64,000 bases of DNA from assembly GCA_023398815.1 (NCBI GenBank), contig JAEWRW010000037.1:62001-126000 (forward strand), given 5' to 3'. The stretch is from Bacillota bacterium. Its GTDB lineage: Bacteria > Bacillota > Clostridia > Christensenellales > UMGS416. Made by a program: the position numbers and the translations under genes. Shown here piece after piece: positions 34,043-43,197 of the stretch (its first letter is position 1; each line of letters begins with the position of its first letter). The notes under the pieces were generated by a model. The model ran no database searches, had not been told where the DNA came from, and saw only the letters and a program-made list of their open reading frames with translations.

Positions 34043-34066
34043 GTGGAAGGAGGTGGGGCAACGTGG
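34043..34066 (+). promoter_or_regulatory. MraZ box-like cluster B over the mraZ ribosome binding site and start codon
   Basis: Three GTGG repeats exactly 10 bases apart (34043, 34053, 34063). The first two flank and include the AAGGAGG ribosome binding site; the third is the GTG start codon itself plus the next base. Whether this is a true MraZ site or chance from a purine-rich ribosome binding site is not settled. Confidence 0.5.
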
Positions 34067-34518
34067 CGCTCAAGGGCTATTTCAAGGGCGAGTACGAGCA
34101 CACGATTGACGCCAAAGGGCGTATGTTCATCCCCGCCAAGTTCCGCGATGGGCTGGGGGAGAACTTTGTCATCCTCAAATGGATGTTCAACAACAGCCTG
34201 TACCTGATGACCGAAGAGGTCTTTGCCGACTTCGCGGCCAGCCTTTCCGACCTGCCGCTTACCAATGAGGACGCCGACACCGTACGTCTGGCGATCTTCT
34301 CCCAGGCCAACGACGCCGAGACCGACGCCCAGAACCGCCTGCTCATTCCGCAGGAGTTCCGGCGCTATGCCAACCTCGATAAGGAAGTTGTGGTCGTGGG
34401 TGTGGGCACCCACATCGAGATTTGGGACCGCAACACCTGGCGCAACAAGACGATGGAACCGGACAAGGTGCGCGCCGCTCTCAGCAACCTGCGCAGCTCC
34501 GGCCTGACGGTGCGCTGA
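34063..34518 (+). CDS. mraZ: Transcriptional regulator MraZ
   Basis: A 151-residue protein with two AbrB-like halves, each carrying the DxxGR/N-L-IP pattern: HTIDAKGRMFIPAKFRDGL at ~15-33 and TDAQNRLLIPQEFRRYA at ~90-106. It binds DNA upstream of its own operon and controls the dcw cluster. GTG start after AAGGAGG. Its TGA overlaps the rsmH ATG by one base. Candidate self-binding sites are at 33988-34011 and 34043-34066. Confidence 0.95.
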   Translation: MALKGYFKGEYEHTIDAKGRMFIPAKFRDGLGENFVILKWMFNNSLYLMTEEVFADFAASLSDLPLTNEDADTVRLAIFSQANDAETDAQNRLLIPQEFRRYANLDKEVVVVGVGTHIEIWDRNTWRNKTMEPDKVRAALSNLRSSGLTVR

Positions 34519-35468
34519 TGGACCGGGGGTTCGAGCACAAGTCCATCCTGCTGGAGCGGTGTGTGGAGTTTCTCCGCCCCACGCCTGGCGGCATCTTTGT
34601 GGATGGCACGCTGGGCGGCGGCGGGCACGCCGAGGCGGTGCTGCAACGCATCGTGCCCGGCGGGCGGCTCATCGGCACCGACCTCGACGACGACGCCCTG
34701 GCCGAATGCCGGCAGCGGCTGGCCCCCTTCGGGGAGGCGTTCGTGCCGGTCAAGGGCAACTTCCGTGAGGCTCCCGCCATCGTACGCTCCTTGGGGATTG
34801 CCGAAGTCAACGGCGTCATGCTTGATTTGGGCGTGTCATCCTGGCAACTCGACGAGGCCGAGCGCGGCTTCTCCTACAAGAATGACGGGCCGCTCGACAT
34901 GCGGATGGACCGCAGCGCCGGTCGCTCGGCCTGGGACGTGGTCAACACCTACGAGGAGGGGCGACTGGCATCGGTCATCCGCCGCTATGGCGAGGAGAAC
35001 TTCGCCGCCCGCATCGCGTCCTTCGTGGTGCGCCGCCGGGCAGAGAAGCCCATCGAGACCACCGCCGAACTGGCGCAGGTCATCAGCGAGGCCATTCCGG
35101 CCCGTTTCCGCCGCCAGGGGCCGCACCCGGCCAAGCGCACCTTCCAGGCCATCCGCATCGAGGTCAACGACGAGCTCGAGGGCCTGGGGCAGGCGGTCAG
35201 TGACTTCATTGACCTGCTGGCGGATGGCGGACGGCTCTGCGTGTTGACCTTCCACTCGCTGGAGGATCGGGCGGTCAAGGACGCGATGAAGACGGCCGAA
35301 TCGCCCTGCACCTGCCCCAAGAGCGCACCGTACTGCGTGTGCGGTAAGGTCTCCGCCGGGCGGATGCTGACCCGCAAGCCCGAGCAACCCAGTGCCGAGG
35401 AGCAGGAGGGCAACCCCCGCTCCCGCAGCGCCAAGCTCCGGGTGTTTGAGAAGCAAAGGACTACCTGA
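34518..35468 (+). CDS. rsmH: 16S rRNA (cytosine-1402-N4)-methyltransferase
   Basis: A 316-residue SAM-dependent enzyme (MraW). Starts HKSILLERCVEFLRPTPGGIFVDGTLGGGGHAEAVLQ-like; key parts are HKSILLERC and VDGTLGGGGHAEA (SAM motif I), then LDLGVSSWQLDEAERGFSY, GPHPAKRTFQAIRIEVNDEL and CVLTFHSLEDRAVK. The ATG at 34518 overlaps the mraZ stop; the frame is open upstream but inside mraZ. Standard second gene of the dcw cluster. Confidence 0.97.
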   Translation: MDRGFEHKSILLERCVEFLRPTPGGIFVDGTLGGGGHAEAVLQRIVPGGRLIGTDLDDDALAECRQRLAPFGEAFVPVKGNFREAPAIVRSLGIAEVNGVMLDLGVSSWQLDEAERGFSYKNDGPLDMRMDRSAGRSAWDVVNTYEEGRLASVIRRYGEENFAARIASFVVRRRAEKPIETTAELAQVISEAIPARFRRQGPHPAKRTFQAIRIEVNDELEGLGQAVSDFIDLLADGGRLCVLTFHSLEDRAVKDAMKTAESPCTCPKSAPYCVCGKVSAGRMLTRKPEQPSAEEQEGNPRSRSAKLRVFEKQRTT

Positions 35469-35485
35469 AAAGGAGAGGGAATACA

Positions 35486-35899
35486 ATGTCAGTGGCATAC
35501 AGAAATAACGTCGCATACGACTACCGGCAGGAGGAGCAGGCGGAGCGCCGCGAGCAGCAGGCCGCCACCCGCGCCCGGCAGCGCCGGCGTAATGCTTTCG
35601 CGCTGGCCGTGCGCCGCGCCGTGGCCTTGCTGGCGGCGGTGATGATCGCCGGCGTTTGCGTGGGCCTGCTGTATGTCAAGGCCCAGGTGTACCGCACCCA
35701 GCGTGATGTCAACACCCTGCAGACCCAGATTGTGGAGGCGGAGCGGAAGAACAGCACCCTGAACGAGCAGTACAACGAGGCCGCCAACATCTACGTCATC
35801 ATGGAGAAGGCCGAGGGGCTGGGCATGACCTACCCCGACGCCAAGGACGTGCTGTACGTGGACACCAGCAAGAGCACCAGCATCAAGAACAACCGGTAA
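35486..35899 (+). CDS. ftsL: Cell division protein FtsL-like
   Basis: A 137-residue single-pass membrane protein: basic cytoplasmic N-terminus (~40 residues rich in Arg, Glu and Gln), one membrane helix (ALLAAVMIAGVCVGLLYV, ~45-62) and an extracellular coiled coil (TLQTQIVEAERKNSTLNEQY). Identity rests on topology and position between rsmH and the PBP gene, since FtsL sequence is poorly conserved. It should form the FtsL-FtsQ(DivIB)-DivIC complex that activates septal wall synthesis. Strong GGAGAGG upstream. Confidence 0.8.
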   Translation: MSVAYRNNVAYDYRQEEQAERREQQAATRARQRRRNAFALAVRRAVALLAAVMIAGVCVGLLYVKAQVYRTQRDVNTLQTQIVEAERKNSTLNEQYNEAANIYVIMEKAEGLGMTYPDAKDVLYVDTSKSTSIKNNR

Positions 35900-35922
35900 C
35901 AGCCGGCAGCAGGAGGCAATGA

Positions 35923-38121
35923 TTGGCAGCGCCTAAGGTCACAAGCAGACGACGGATCAACCTCATCGTGTTGCTCCTCACGATTCTGATGGCGGGCACG
36001 CTCGTCCTTCGCGTGGGGTACTGGCAGGTGGTGCGTGCCGATGACCTGAAGGAGATGGCCGCCGACCAGTGGACCAAGGAACTGCCGGTGGCCGCCAAGC
36101 GCGGTGCCGTGCTGGACACCAACGGCAAGGTGCTGGCCCAATCCGCCAGCAGCGAGATGGTGATGGCCCGGCCCTCTGAACTGGCGACGGCCGAAAAGGA
36201 AACGCCCGGTACCATCGAGAAGGTCGCAGACGCGCTCTCGACCGAGCTCGATTTGGAATACGATACAATTTTGCGCAAGCTCAAGGACACCAAGAAGTCG
36301 GAAGTCCTCCTCAAGCGGCAGATCAGCCGCGAGCAAGGGGATCGTCTGAGGGAGATTGGTCTCCCGGACGAAACCGAGTCGGAGAAGGCCGTCGGGCTTC
36401 CTGGCATTCACCTGAGCGAGGACATGAAACGGTTCTATCCTCTGCGCAATTTTTTGACACAAGTCCTGGGGTTCACGTCGGTGGATGGCGACGGGCTGGA
36501 AGGCGTCGAAGCCAAGTACAACAAGTATCTGGCGGGTTCCTCAGGCAAAGTCATCAGCGAGACGGACCGCGCCGGCAATGTGGTGCCGGACAGCGTTCTG
36601 CAGCTCGTTCCGGCCATCGATGGGCAGAACGTCGTTCTGACCATCGATTCGGTCATACAGAGCTTTTGTGAGAAGGCCATGGAGCAGGCCCTGAGCGAAC
36701 AGAAGGCCAAGAAGGTCACCGCCATCGTGCAGGACACCCAGACCGGGGCGATCCTGGCGATGGTCAACAAGCCCGACTTCGACAACAACGACCCGCCACG
36801 GGACGACCTCACCACCCTGCAGGACCTGACGCGCAACAACGCCATCGCCGAGTCCTACGAGCCGGGCTCCACCTTCAAAATTCTGACGATTGCCGCAGCC
36901 CTCGATTCGGGCAAGGTCACGACCAACGACACCTTCTACTGCGCCGGCTACAAGATTGTGGATGGCGAGCGCATCAAATGCTGGAGCTCCCGCGCCCATG
37001 GCAGCGAGACGCTCTACGAGGGCGTGCAGAAATCCTGCAACCCGGTGTTTATGGAGATGGCGCTGCGCATGGGCACCGTCACGTTTTACAAATACCTGCA
37101 GAACTTCGGCATTGGCGAGCAGACAGGCATCGACCTAAACGGCGAGGCTTCGGGCATCATGATGGCGCAGAAGTACGTGCGCAACACCGATCTTGCGCGC
37201 ATTGGCTTTGGCCAGTCGGTGGCGGTGACGCCCCTGCAGCTCACCACGGCGGTGTCGGCGGCCGTCAATGGCGGCACGCTCATGAAGCCCTACATCGTCA
37301 GCAAAATCACCGACGCCGACGGCAAGACCATCACCGAATACGAACCGACCAAGGTGAGTCAGGTCATCTCGGCGGAGACGTCAGCCACCGTGCGCGACAT
37401 CCTGCAGAGCGTGGTGGACAAGGGCAGCGGCAAGAACGCCAAGATTGAAGGCTACGAGATCGGCGGCAAGACCGGCACGGCCCAGAAGTACGGCACCGAC
37501 GGCAAGATCATGACCGACAAACACGTCGCGTCCTTCATCGCCTTCGCCCCGGCCGATAAACCTCGGTACACTGTGCTCGTCATCGTGGACGAACCCGACG
37601 TGCCGGTGGACTACGGCAGCATCGTGGCCGCGCCCTATGTCAAGATGATCCTGCAGGATACGCTGCAATACGCCGGCGTCCAGCCTACCAACGTGGAGCA
37701 GGACAATGCCCAGCAGACGGAGGTGCCGGACTGCACCGACCTGGAGTTGGAGCAGGCGGCCAGCGAGTTGCAATCAAAAGGCTTTACGTATATAGTAGAA
37801 GGCTATGGCGGAAAGGTGGCCGAGCAGATGCCCAAGCCCGGCGACAAGGCCGACGAGGGCTCGACCGTGATGCTCTATCTGGAGCAGGAGGACGACCCCG
37901 AGGACAGCCAGGTGGAGGTGCCCGACCTCAGCGGCAAGACGGCCACCGAGGTAAATACCATCCTCACCTCCCTGGGGCTGGGGATGAGCATGCAGGGCAC
38001 CGGCGGCGTGGCGGTGGAGCAGACCCCCAAGGCCCACACCGTTGTCAACCGCGGCGACATCGTGGAGGTGACCTTCCGCTACCGCGATGACCAAAAGGAG
38101 AGCGAGACCGGGGGCGATTGA
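35923..38121 (+). CDS. Class B penicillin-binding protein with two PASTA domains (FtsI/SpoVD type)
   Basis: A 732-residue transpeptidase. N-terminal membrane anchor (RINLIVLLLTILMAGTLVL), dimerisation region, then the transpeptidase with SxxK in PGSTFKILT, SxN in KSCNPVFME and KTG in IGGKTGTAQK. The C-terminus has two PASTA domains (~590-660 and ~665-725). The start is a TTG at 35923 placed seven bases after AGGAGG. In spore formers the dcw cluster may carry the division PBP2B or the sporulation SpoVD here, both with PASTA; the two cannot be told apart from this sequence. It should work with the SEDS protein at 42009. Confidence 0.92.
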   Translation: MAAPKVTSRRRINLIVLLLTILMAGTLVLRVGYWQVVRADDLKEMAADQWTKELPVAAKRGAVLDTNGKVLAQSASSEMVMARPSELATAEKETPGTIEKVADALSTELDLEYDTILRKLKDTKKSEVLLKRQISREQGDRLREIGLPDETESEKAVGLPGIHLSEDMKRFYPLRNFLTQVLGFTSVDGDGLEGVEAKYNKYLAGSSGKVISETDRAGNVVPDSVLQLVPAIDGQNVVLTIDSVIQSFCEKAMEQALSEQKAKKVTAIVQDTQTGAILAMVNKPDFDNNDPPRDDLTTLQDLTRNNAIAESYEPGSTFKILTIAAALDSGKVTTNDTFYCAGYKIVDGERIKCWSSRAHGSETLYEGVQKSCNPVFMEMALRMGTVTFYKYLQNFGIGEQTGIDLNGEASGIMMAQKYVRNTDLARIGFGQSVAVTPLQLTTAVSAAVNGGTLMKPYIVSKITDADGKTITEYEPTKVSQVISAETSATVRDILQSVVDKGSGKNAKIEGYEIGGKTGTAQKYGTDGKIMTDKHVASFIAFAPADKPRYTVLVIVDEPDVPVDYGSIVAAPYVKMILQDTLQYAGVQPTNVEQDNAQQTEVPDCTDLELEQAASELQSKGFTYIVEGYGGKVAEQMPKPGDKADEGSTVMLYLEQEDDPEDSQVEVPDLSGKTATEVNTILTSLGLGMSMQGTGGVAVEQTPKAHTVVNRGDIVEVTFRYRDDQKESETGGD

Positions 38122-38156
38122 GCCCCGCGGTTGGATACGAATGAGAGGCGTGCAAC

Positions 38157-39617
38157 ATGAAACTCAATGAGTTGTTTGCCCGTTGCGGCTGTTGCGAGTG
38201 GCGCAACGCCGCCGACCCGGACATCACCGACATCACCATAGACTCCCGCAAAATCAAGCCGGGAGCTCTTTTTGTGTGCATCCCCGGCACCAAGGTGGAC
38301 GGCCACCTGTACGCCGCCCAGGCGGCGGCTGCGGGGGCGGCGGCTCTGGTGGTGGAGCGATTTGTGGAGGATGTGAACGTACCCCAAGCCCGGGTGGCTG
38401 ACAGCCGGGAGGCGCTGGCCTGCCTGGCGGCGGCGTTCCACGGATTCCCCGGCGAGGGGCTCTCGATCATCGGCGTCACCGGCACCAACGGCAAGACGAC
38501 GACGACCTACCTCATGAAGTCGATCTTTGAGGCGGCGGGGGAGAAGGTGGGCCTGCTGGGCACCATCGCCACCCTGGTGGGCGACGAGGTGCTTCCCCAG
38601 TCGCTGACGACCCCCGACCCCATGGACTTCCACGCGGCGCTGCGTGCCATGGCCGACGCCGGTTGCACCCGCGTGGTCATGGAGGTTTCGGCCCACGCCC
38701 TTGCCCTGCGCAAGGTCGCCGGCATCCACTTTGACGCGGCCATCTTCACCAACCTCACCCAGGATCACCTGGACGACTTCGTGACCATGGAGCGCTACCG
38801 CGACGCCAAGCGCCTGCTCTTTGCCGATGAGCGCAGCGCCGTTGTCGTGCTCAACGCCGACGATCCCGCTGGCCTTGCCATGGCCGAGGGGTTCACCGGT
38901 CGGCGCATCGCGTACGGCCACGGAACCGAAGCCGATCTGCGCTGCGTCCAACAGGAAGTAAGGCCCGATGGTTCGTCCTTCACCCTGGCATGGCAGGGGA
39001 GCGAGTTCCCGGTGGAGCTCATGCTCTCCGGCGCGTTCAACGTGGCCAACGCCATGGGTGCCGCCGGTGCGGCGCTGGCGGTGGGCGTGCCCATGGCCGC
39101 CGTGGTAGAGGGGTTGGAGCGTGTGCGCACCATGAACGGACGGATGGAACGGGTGGAGACTGGACGGGGCTTCACCGTGATTGTGGACTACGCCCACACG
39201 CCGGACAGCCTGGAGAACATCCTCCGGGCGGCGCGGGGCTTTGTGGCGGGTCGGGTGCTGGTGGTCTTTGGCTGCGGTGGCGACCGCGACCGCACCAAGC
39301 GGCCCATCATGGGCAAACTCGCCACGTCGCTCGCCGATTACGCCATCGTCACCTCCGACAACCCGCGCACCGAGGACCCGGATGCCATCATCGCCATGAT
39401 TGAGCCCGGTGCCCGACAAGGTGGCGGTGCATTTGAATGCGTAACCGACCGCAAGGCCGCCATTGCGCGGGCCATCGCCATGGCGCAGCCGGGCGACGTG
39501 GTGCTCATCGCCGGCAAGGGGCATGAAACCTACCAGGACGTCATGGGGGTCAAGCACCACTTTGACGACCGCGAAGTCGCCCGTGCCGCGCTGGACGCCC
39601 TGCCCACCACCCTGTGA
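38157..39617 (+). CDS. murE: UDP-MurNAc-L-Ala-D-Glu:meso-diaminopimelate ligase
   Basis: A 486-residue Mur ligase. ATP-binding VTGTNGKTTTTYLM; UDP-sugar contact region TIDSRKIKPGALFV; the residue that selects the third amino acid lies in SDNPRTEDP, and DNPR is the meso-diaminopimelate form (lysine enzymes differ at this motif); GKGHETYQ near the C-terminus. The wall is therefore expected to contain meso-DAP. The gene is followed directly by mraY; murF, which normally lies between, is missing. Confidence 0.96.
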   Translation: MKLNELFARCGCCEWRNAADPDITDITIDSRKIKPGALFVCIPGTKVDGHLYAAQAAAAGAAALVVERFVEDVNVPQARVADSREALACLAAAFHGFPGEGLSIIGVTGTNGKTTTTYLMKSIFEAAGEKVGLLGTIATLVGDEVLPQSLTTPDPMDFHAALRAMADAGCTRVVMEVSAHALALRKVAGIHFDAAIFTNLTQDHLDDFVTMERYRDAKRLLFADERSAVVVLNADDPAGLAMAEGFTGRRIAYGHGTEADLRCVQQEVRPDGSSFTLAWQGSEFPVELMLSGAFNVANAMGAAGAALAVGVPMAAVVEGLERVRTMNGRMERVETGRGFTVIVDYAHTPDSLENILRAARGFVAGRVLVVFGCGGDRDRTKRPIMGKLATSLADYAIVTSDNPRTEDPDAIIAMIEPGARQGGGAFECVTDRKAAIARAIAMAQPGDVVLIAGKGHETYQDVMGVKHHFDDREVARAALDALPTTL

Positions 39618-39634
39618 AAGGAACCTGAACCGAC

Positions 39635-40603
39635 ATGCAGACGATCATTCTACCGGTGCTGATCTCCTTCCTCACGTGTCTGGCCGTGGGGCCTGCCATC
39701 ATTCCGCTGATGCAGCGGTTGAAGTTTGGCCAGGTGATCCGCGACGAAGGCCCGAAGTGGCACGAGAAGAAGAAGGGCACCCCCTATATGGGCGGCATCA
39801 TCATGCTGCTGGCGTTGGCCGTCACCTGCGTGGCCCTCATCCGCCGCTGGGAGCCCGGCGCGGTGGTGGGGCTCCTGCTCATCTTGGCCGGTGCGCTCAT
39901 CGGCTTTGCCGATGACTTCACCAAGCACGTGATGAAGCGCAACATGGGCCTGAAGGAGTGGCAGAAGTTCGCGCTGCAGGTCGCGGTGGCGGTGGCCGCC
40001 GCATGGTGGGCCTATCTGCACGTGGGTACCTCCGTCCGCCTGCCCTTCACCACCGCCGAGTGGGACTTGGGGTGGTTCTACATCCCGTTCACGGCCTTCA
40101 TCATCGTTGCCGCCATGAACAGCGTCAACCTGACCGACGGCCTCGACGGCCTTGCCAGCGGCGTTGGCGTGGTGTTCTTCGCCGCCATGACGCTGGTGTT
40201 CGTGTATCTCTCCAGCCAGCCCATCCCCGGCATTGACAATTACCTTGTGATCGCCGGCGCGCTGACCGGCGCCTGCCTGGGCTTCCTGCGCTTCAACGTC
40301 TTCCCGGCGCGCATCTTCATGGGCGACACGGGTTCATTGGCACTGGGCGCGGCGGTGGCGTGGCTCACGATCGTGGCGCGCATCCCGCTGTGGCTGCCCT
40401 TCATGGCCTGCATGTACGTGGCCTCCACGGTGTCGGACATCATTCAGGTCACCTCCTACAAAACCCGCAAGAAACGGGTGTTCAAGATGGCGCCGCTGCA
40501 CCATCACTTTGAGCTGCTGGGCTACCCGGAGACCCGCATCGTTTCGATGTACATGATCATCACAACCATCGCGTGCCTGCTGGGGCTGGTCGCGCTGCGC
40601 TGA
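39635..40603 (+). CDS. mraY: Phospho-MurNAc-pentapeptide transferase
   Basis: A 322-residue polytopic membrane enzyme that makes lipid I on undecaprenyl phosphate. Catalytic Asp residues are in LIGFADDFTK and SVNLTDGLDGLASG; the loop FRFNVFPARIFMGDTGSLALG here reads RFNVFPARIFMGDTGSLA; C-terminal APLHHHFELLGYPET is the family signature. Ten membrane helices fit the hydrophobic profile. AAAGGAAC lies before the ATG. Confidence 0.97.
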   Translation: MQTIILPVLISFLTCLAVGPAIIPLMQRLKFGQVIRDEGPKWHEKKKGTPYMGGIIMLLALAVTCVALIRRWEPGAVVGLLLILAGALIGFADDFTKHVMKRNMGLKEWQKFALQVAVAVAAAWWAYLHVGTSVRLPFTTAEWDLGWFYIPFTAFIIVAAMNSVNLTDGLDGLASGVGVVFFAAMTLVFVYLSSQPIPGIDNYLVIAGALTGACLGFLRFNVFPARIFMGDTGSLALGAAVAWLTIVARIPLWLPFMACMYVASTVSDIIQVTSYKTRKKRVFKMAPLHHHFELLGYPETRIVSMYMIITTIACLLGLVALR

Positions 40604-40626
40604 CCCCGGATGAAAGGTGGGAAACC

Positions 40627-42009
40627 ATGGAGTTTGAGAAGAGCAAAGTATTGGTGGTCGGCATGGCCCGCAGCGGCCTGGCCGCGGTGAAACTGCTGGC
40701 GGCCAAGGGTGCTACGGTCATTGCCAACGACGGAAAGGGCGAGGACGCCCTGCCCGAGGCCGTGACGGAGCTGGCCGGCGTGGCCGGGGTGGAACTCGCG
40801 TTTGGCCGGCCGGCGGCGGATTTTGTGCCCCAGGTGGACGCCGTGGTCATCAGCCCCGGCGTGCCGGTGGACGCGCCGTTCCTCACGCAGGCGCTGGCGC
40901 TGGGCAAGCCCGTGTTGGGGGAGATGGAGTTGGGGTTCCGCTTCACCCAGGCCCCGGTGGTGGCCATCACCGGCACCAACGGCAAGACGACGACAACGGC
41001 GCTGACCGGTCTCATGTTCAAGCGCGCTGGCTTCAACACCCATGTGCTTGGTAACATCGGCGAGCCCCTGTGCGCCCGCGCGCTGGAGATTGCCCCCGAG
41101 GACATGGTCGTGGCCGAGGTCAGCTCCTTCCAGCTGGAGACGATCCACACCTTCCGGCCCAGGGTGGCGGCGGTGCTCAACATCACCCCCGACCATCTCA
41201 ACCGCCACCACACCATGGAGACCTACATCGACATGAAAGCCCGTGTGTTTGAGAACATGCGGGAGGACGACGTGGTGGTGCTCAACTGGGACGACCCGAC
41301 GACCCGCTCGCTGGCCGACCGGGTGCGCTGCCGCCTTGCCTGGTTCAGCCGTGTGGAGGAAGTGCCCCACGGTTGCTTCCTGCGCGATGGCCGCATTGTC
41401 TGGCGGGCCACCGGGGGGGAGGAGATCGTGATGGGCCGGCCGGAGGAAGTGCGCATCCCCGGGGCCCACAACCTCTCCAACGCCCTGGCCGCGTCGGCCT
41501 GTGCCCTTGCCATGGGCGTGAGCCCCATGATCGTGCGCCACACGCTGGCGGCCTTTGAGGGCGTGGAGCATCGCTTGGAGTTTGTCATTGAGGTGCAGGG
41601 CGTGCGCTTCATCAACGACTCCAAGGGCACCAACCCCGATGCTTCGGTGGCCTCGGTCAACGCCATGGCCCTGCCTACGATCATCATCGCCGGGGGGTAC
41701 GACAAGCACACGGGCTTTGATGACTTTACCAAGGCCCTGCCGGGCAGCAAGATCGTGAGCATGGTGGTGCTGGGCGACACGGCGGAGCAAATTGCCGCCT
41801 CGGCCCGGGCGCAGGGGTTCACCGCCATCGAGCGGGCCGCCAGCCTCAACGACGCCGTGCGCAAGGCATATGCCATGGCCCACCCCGGATATAATGTATT
41901 GCTGTCACCGGCCTGCGCCAGCTTCGATATGTTCAAGGACTACGAGGAGCGCGGCCGCGTCTTCAAGCAGATTGTCTATGACATCGCGGGAGAAGTGGGG
42001 CTGAAATAA
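40627..42009 (+). CDS. murD: UDP-MurNAc-L-alanine:D-glutamate ligase
   Basis: A 460-residue Mur ligase: N-terminal Rossmann region KVLVVGMARSGLAAVKLL, ATP motif AITGTNGKTTTTALTG, NITPDHLNRHHTMETYIDMK (shown by NITPDHLNRHH), NDSKGTNPDASVAS and LSPACASFDMFKDYEERG (shown by LSPACASFDMFKDY). The ATG at 40627 is chosen over 40573 because AAAGGTGG sits upstream and the Rossmann strand follows. Its TAA overlaps the next ATG by one base. Confidence 0.96.
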   Translation: MEFEKSKVLVVGMARSGLAAVKLLAAKGATVIANDGKGEDALPEAVTELAGVAGVELAFGRPAADFVPQVDAVVISPGVPVDAPFLTQALALGKPVLGEMELGFRFTQAPVVAITGTNGKTTTTALTGLMFKRAGFNTHVLGNIGEPLCARALEIAPEDMVVAEVSSFQLETIHTFRPRVAAVLNITPDHLNRHHTMETYIDMKARVFENMREDDVVVLNWDDPTTRSLADRVRCRLAWFSRVEEVPHGCFLRDGRIVWRATGGEEIVMGRPEEVRIPGAHNLSNALAASACALAMGVSPMIVRHTLAAFEGVEHRLEFVIEVQGVRFINDSKGTNPDASVASVNAMALPTIIIAGGYDKHTGFDDFTKALPGSKIVSMVVLGDTAEQIAASARAQGFTAIERAASLNDAVRKAYAMAHPGYNVLLSPACASFDMFKDYEERGRVFKQIVYDIAGEVGLK

Positions 42010-43124
42010 TGGGGAAAATGAAGGGCGTGGATTACGCCATCCTCGCCATCACGGTGCTGCTGATGCTCTTTGGGCTGGTCATGGTGTTCTCGGCCAGCTA
42101 CTACCTGTCGCTCTCCAGCGGCGGGGAGGGTGCAAAGTTCCTGATGAAGCAGCTCTTTGGCGCGGCCATCGGGCTGGCGGCGCTGTGGGTCATGTCCCTC
42201 TTTCCCTATCGGAGTTTCTTTAACAACCGGGTCATCCCCATCGCCGCTGTGGGCATCAGCGTGGCGCTCTTAGTGGCGGTGCTCTTCATGCCCAGCAAGA
42301 ACGACGTCAACCGTTTCATCACCGTGGGGCCCATCCAGTTCCAGCCCTCGGAGCTGGGGCGCATTGCGCTCATCCTCTTCTACGCGTGGTGGATCTCCCG
42401 CCACGGGGAGGAGATCCGCAGCCGCAACTTCAAGAAGTTCATGCACGGCATTGGCGCACCGCTGCTGGTGCTGGGGCTCATCGCCGGGCTGGTGCTGGCC
42501 GGCAAGAACCTCTCCATGGCCTTCAGCACGGTGCTCATCGCCCTGGCGATGCTCTTGGTGGCGGGCATCAACTGGCGGCCCTTCCTGGCGCTCCTCACGG
42601 GCGGCACGGCCCTGGGCGTGCTCTTTACGGTCACTGAGTCTTACCGCATGAAGCGGTTGCTCATCTTCATGAACCCCTGGAAGGACCCCCGTGGTGACGG
42701 GTATCAGCTCATTCAATCGCTCTATGCCTTGGGCAATGGTGGCCTATTCGGCGTGGGGCTCGGCAACAGCCGGCAGAAGCTCTTGTGGCTGCCCTATGCC
42801 GAGAGCGACTTCATTCTCTCCATCATCGGGGAGGAGTTTGGCTTCCTGGGCATGGCGCTGCTGGTGGCGGCCTTCTGGGCCCTGGTGTGGCGGGGCATGC
42901 TGGTGGCGGCCCGCGCGCCCGACGAGCACGGCATGCTGCTGGCGGCGGGCATCACTTCCCTCATCGGCATTCAGTTTCTCATCAACATTCTGGTCGTCAC
43001 GTCCTCCATGCCGCCCACGGGCGTGCCGCTGCCCTTCATCAGCAACGGCAACACGTCGCTCGTGGTGTTCATGGCGGCGGTGGGGGTGCTGCTCAATGTC
43101 TCCCGCCACTCGGTGAAGACGTAG
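42009..43124 (+). CDS. ftsW: SEDS family peptidoglycan polymerase (FtsW/SpoVE)
   Basis: A 371-residue membrane protein with about ten helices; polymerises lipid II into glycan strands with a partner class B PBP (probably the PASTA protein at 35923). Family motifs: SASYYLSLS near helix 1, FQPSELGRIALILF, KNLSMAFSTVLIALAML and PTGVPLPFISNGNTSLV near the end. The ATG overlaps the murD stop; another ATG three codons later is possible. In spore formers SpoVE and FtsW are close relatives, so the exact role is not fixed. Confidence 0.93.
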   Translation: MGKMKGVDYAILAITVLLMLFGLVMVFSASYYLSLSSGGEGAKFLMKQLFGAAIGLAALWVMSLFPYRSFFNNRVIPIAAVGISVALLVAVLFMPSKNDVNRFITVGPIQFQPSELGRIALILFYAWWISRHGEEIRSRNFKKFMHGIGAPLLVLGLIAGLVLAGKNLSMAFSTVLIALAMLLVAGINWRPFLALLTGGTALGVLFTVTESYRMKRLLIFMNPWKDPRGDGYQLIQSLYALGNGGLFGVGLGNSRQKLLWLPYAESDFILSIIGEEFGFLGMALLVAAFWALVWRGMLVAARAPDEHGMLLAAGITSLIGIQFLINILVVTSSMPPTGVPLPFISNGNTSLVVFMAAVGVLLNVSRHSVKT

Positions 43125-43197
43125 CGACCCCGGTTTTGCACCAAAGGAAGAAGCCTGCATACATTGCAATTGAATCCTAGTGTGCAGGAGGTGTGCC

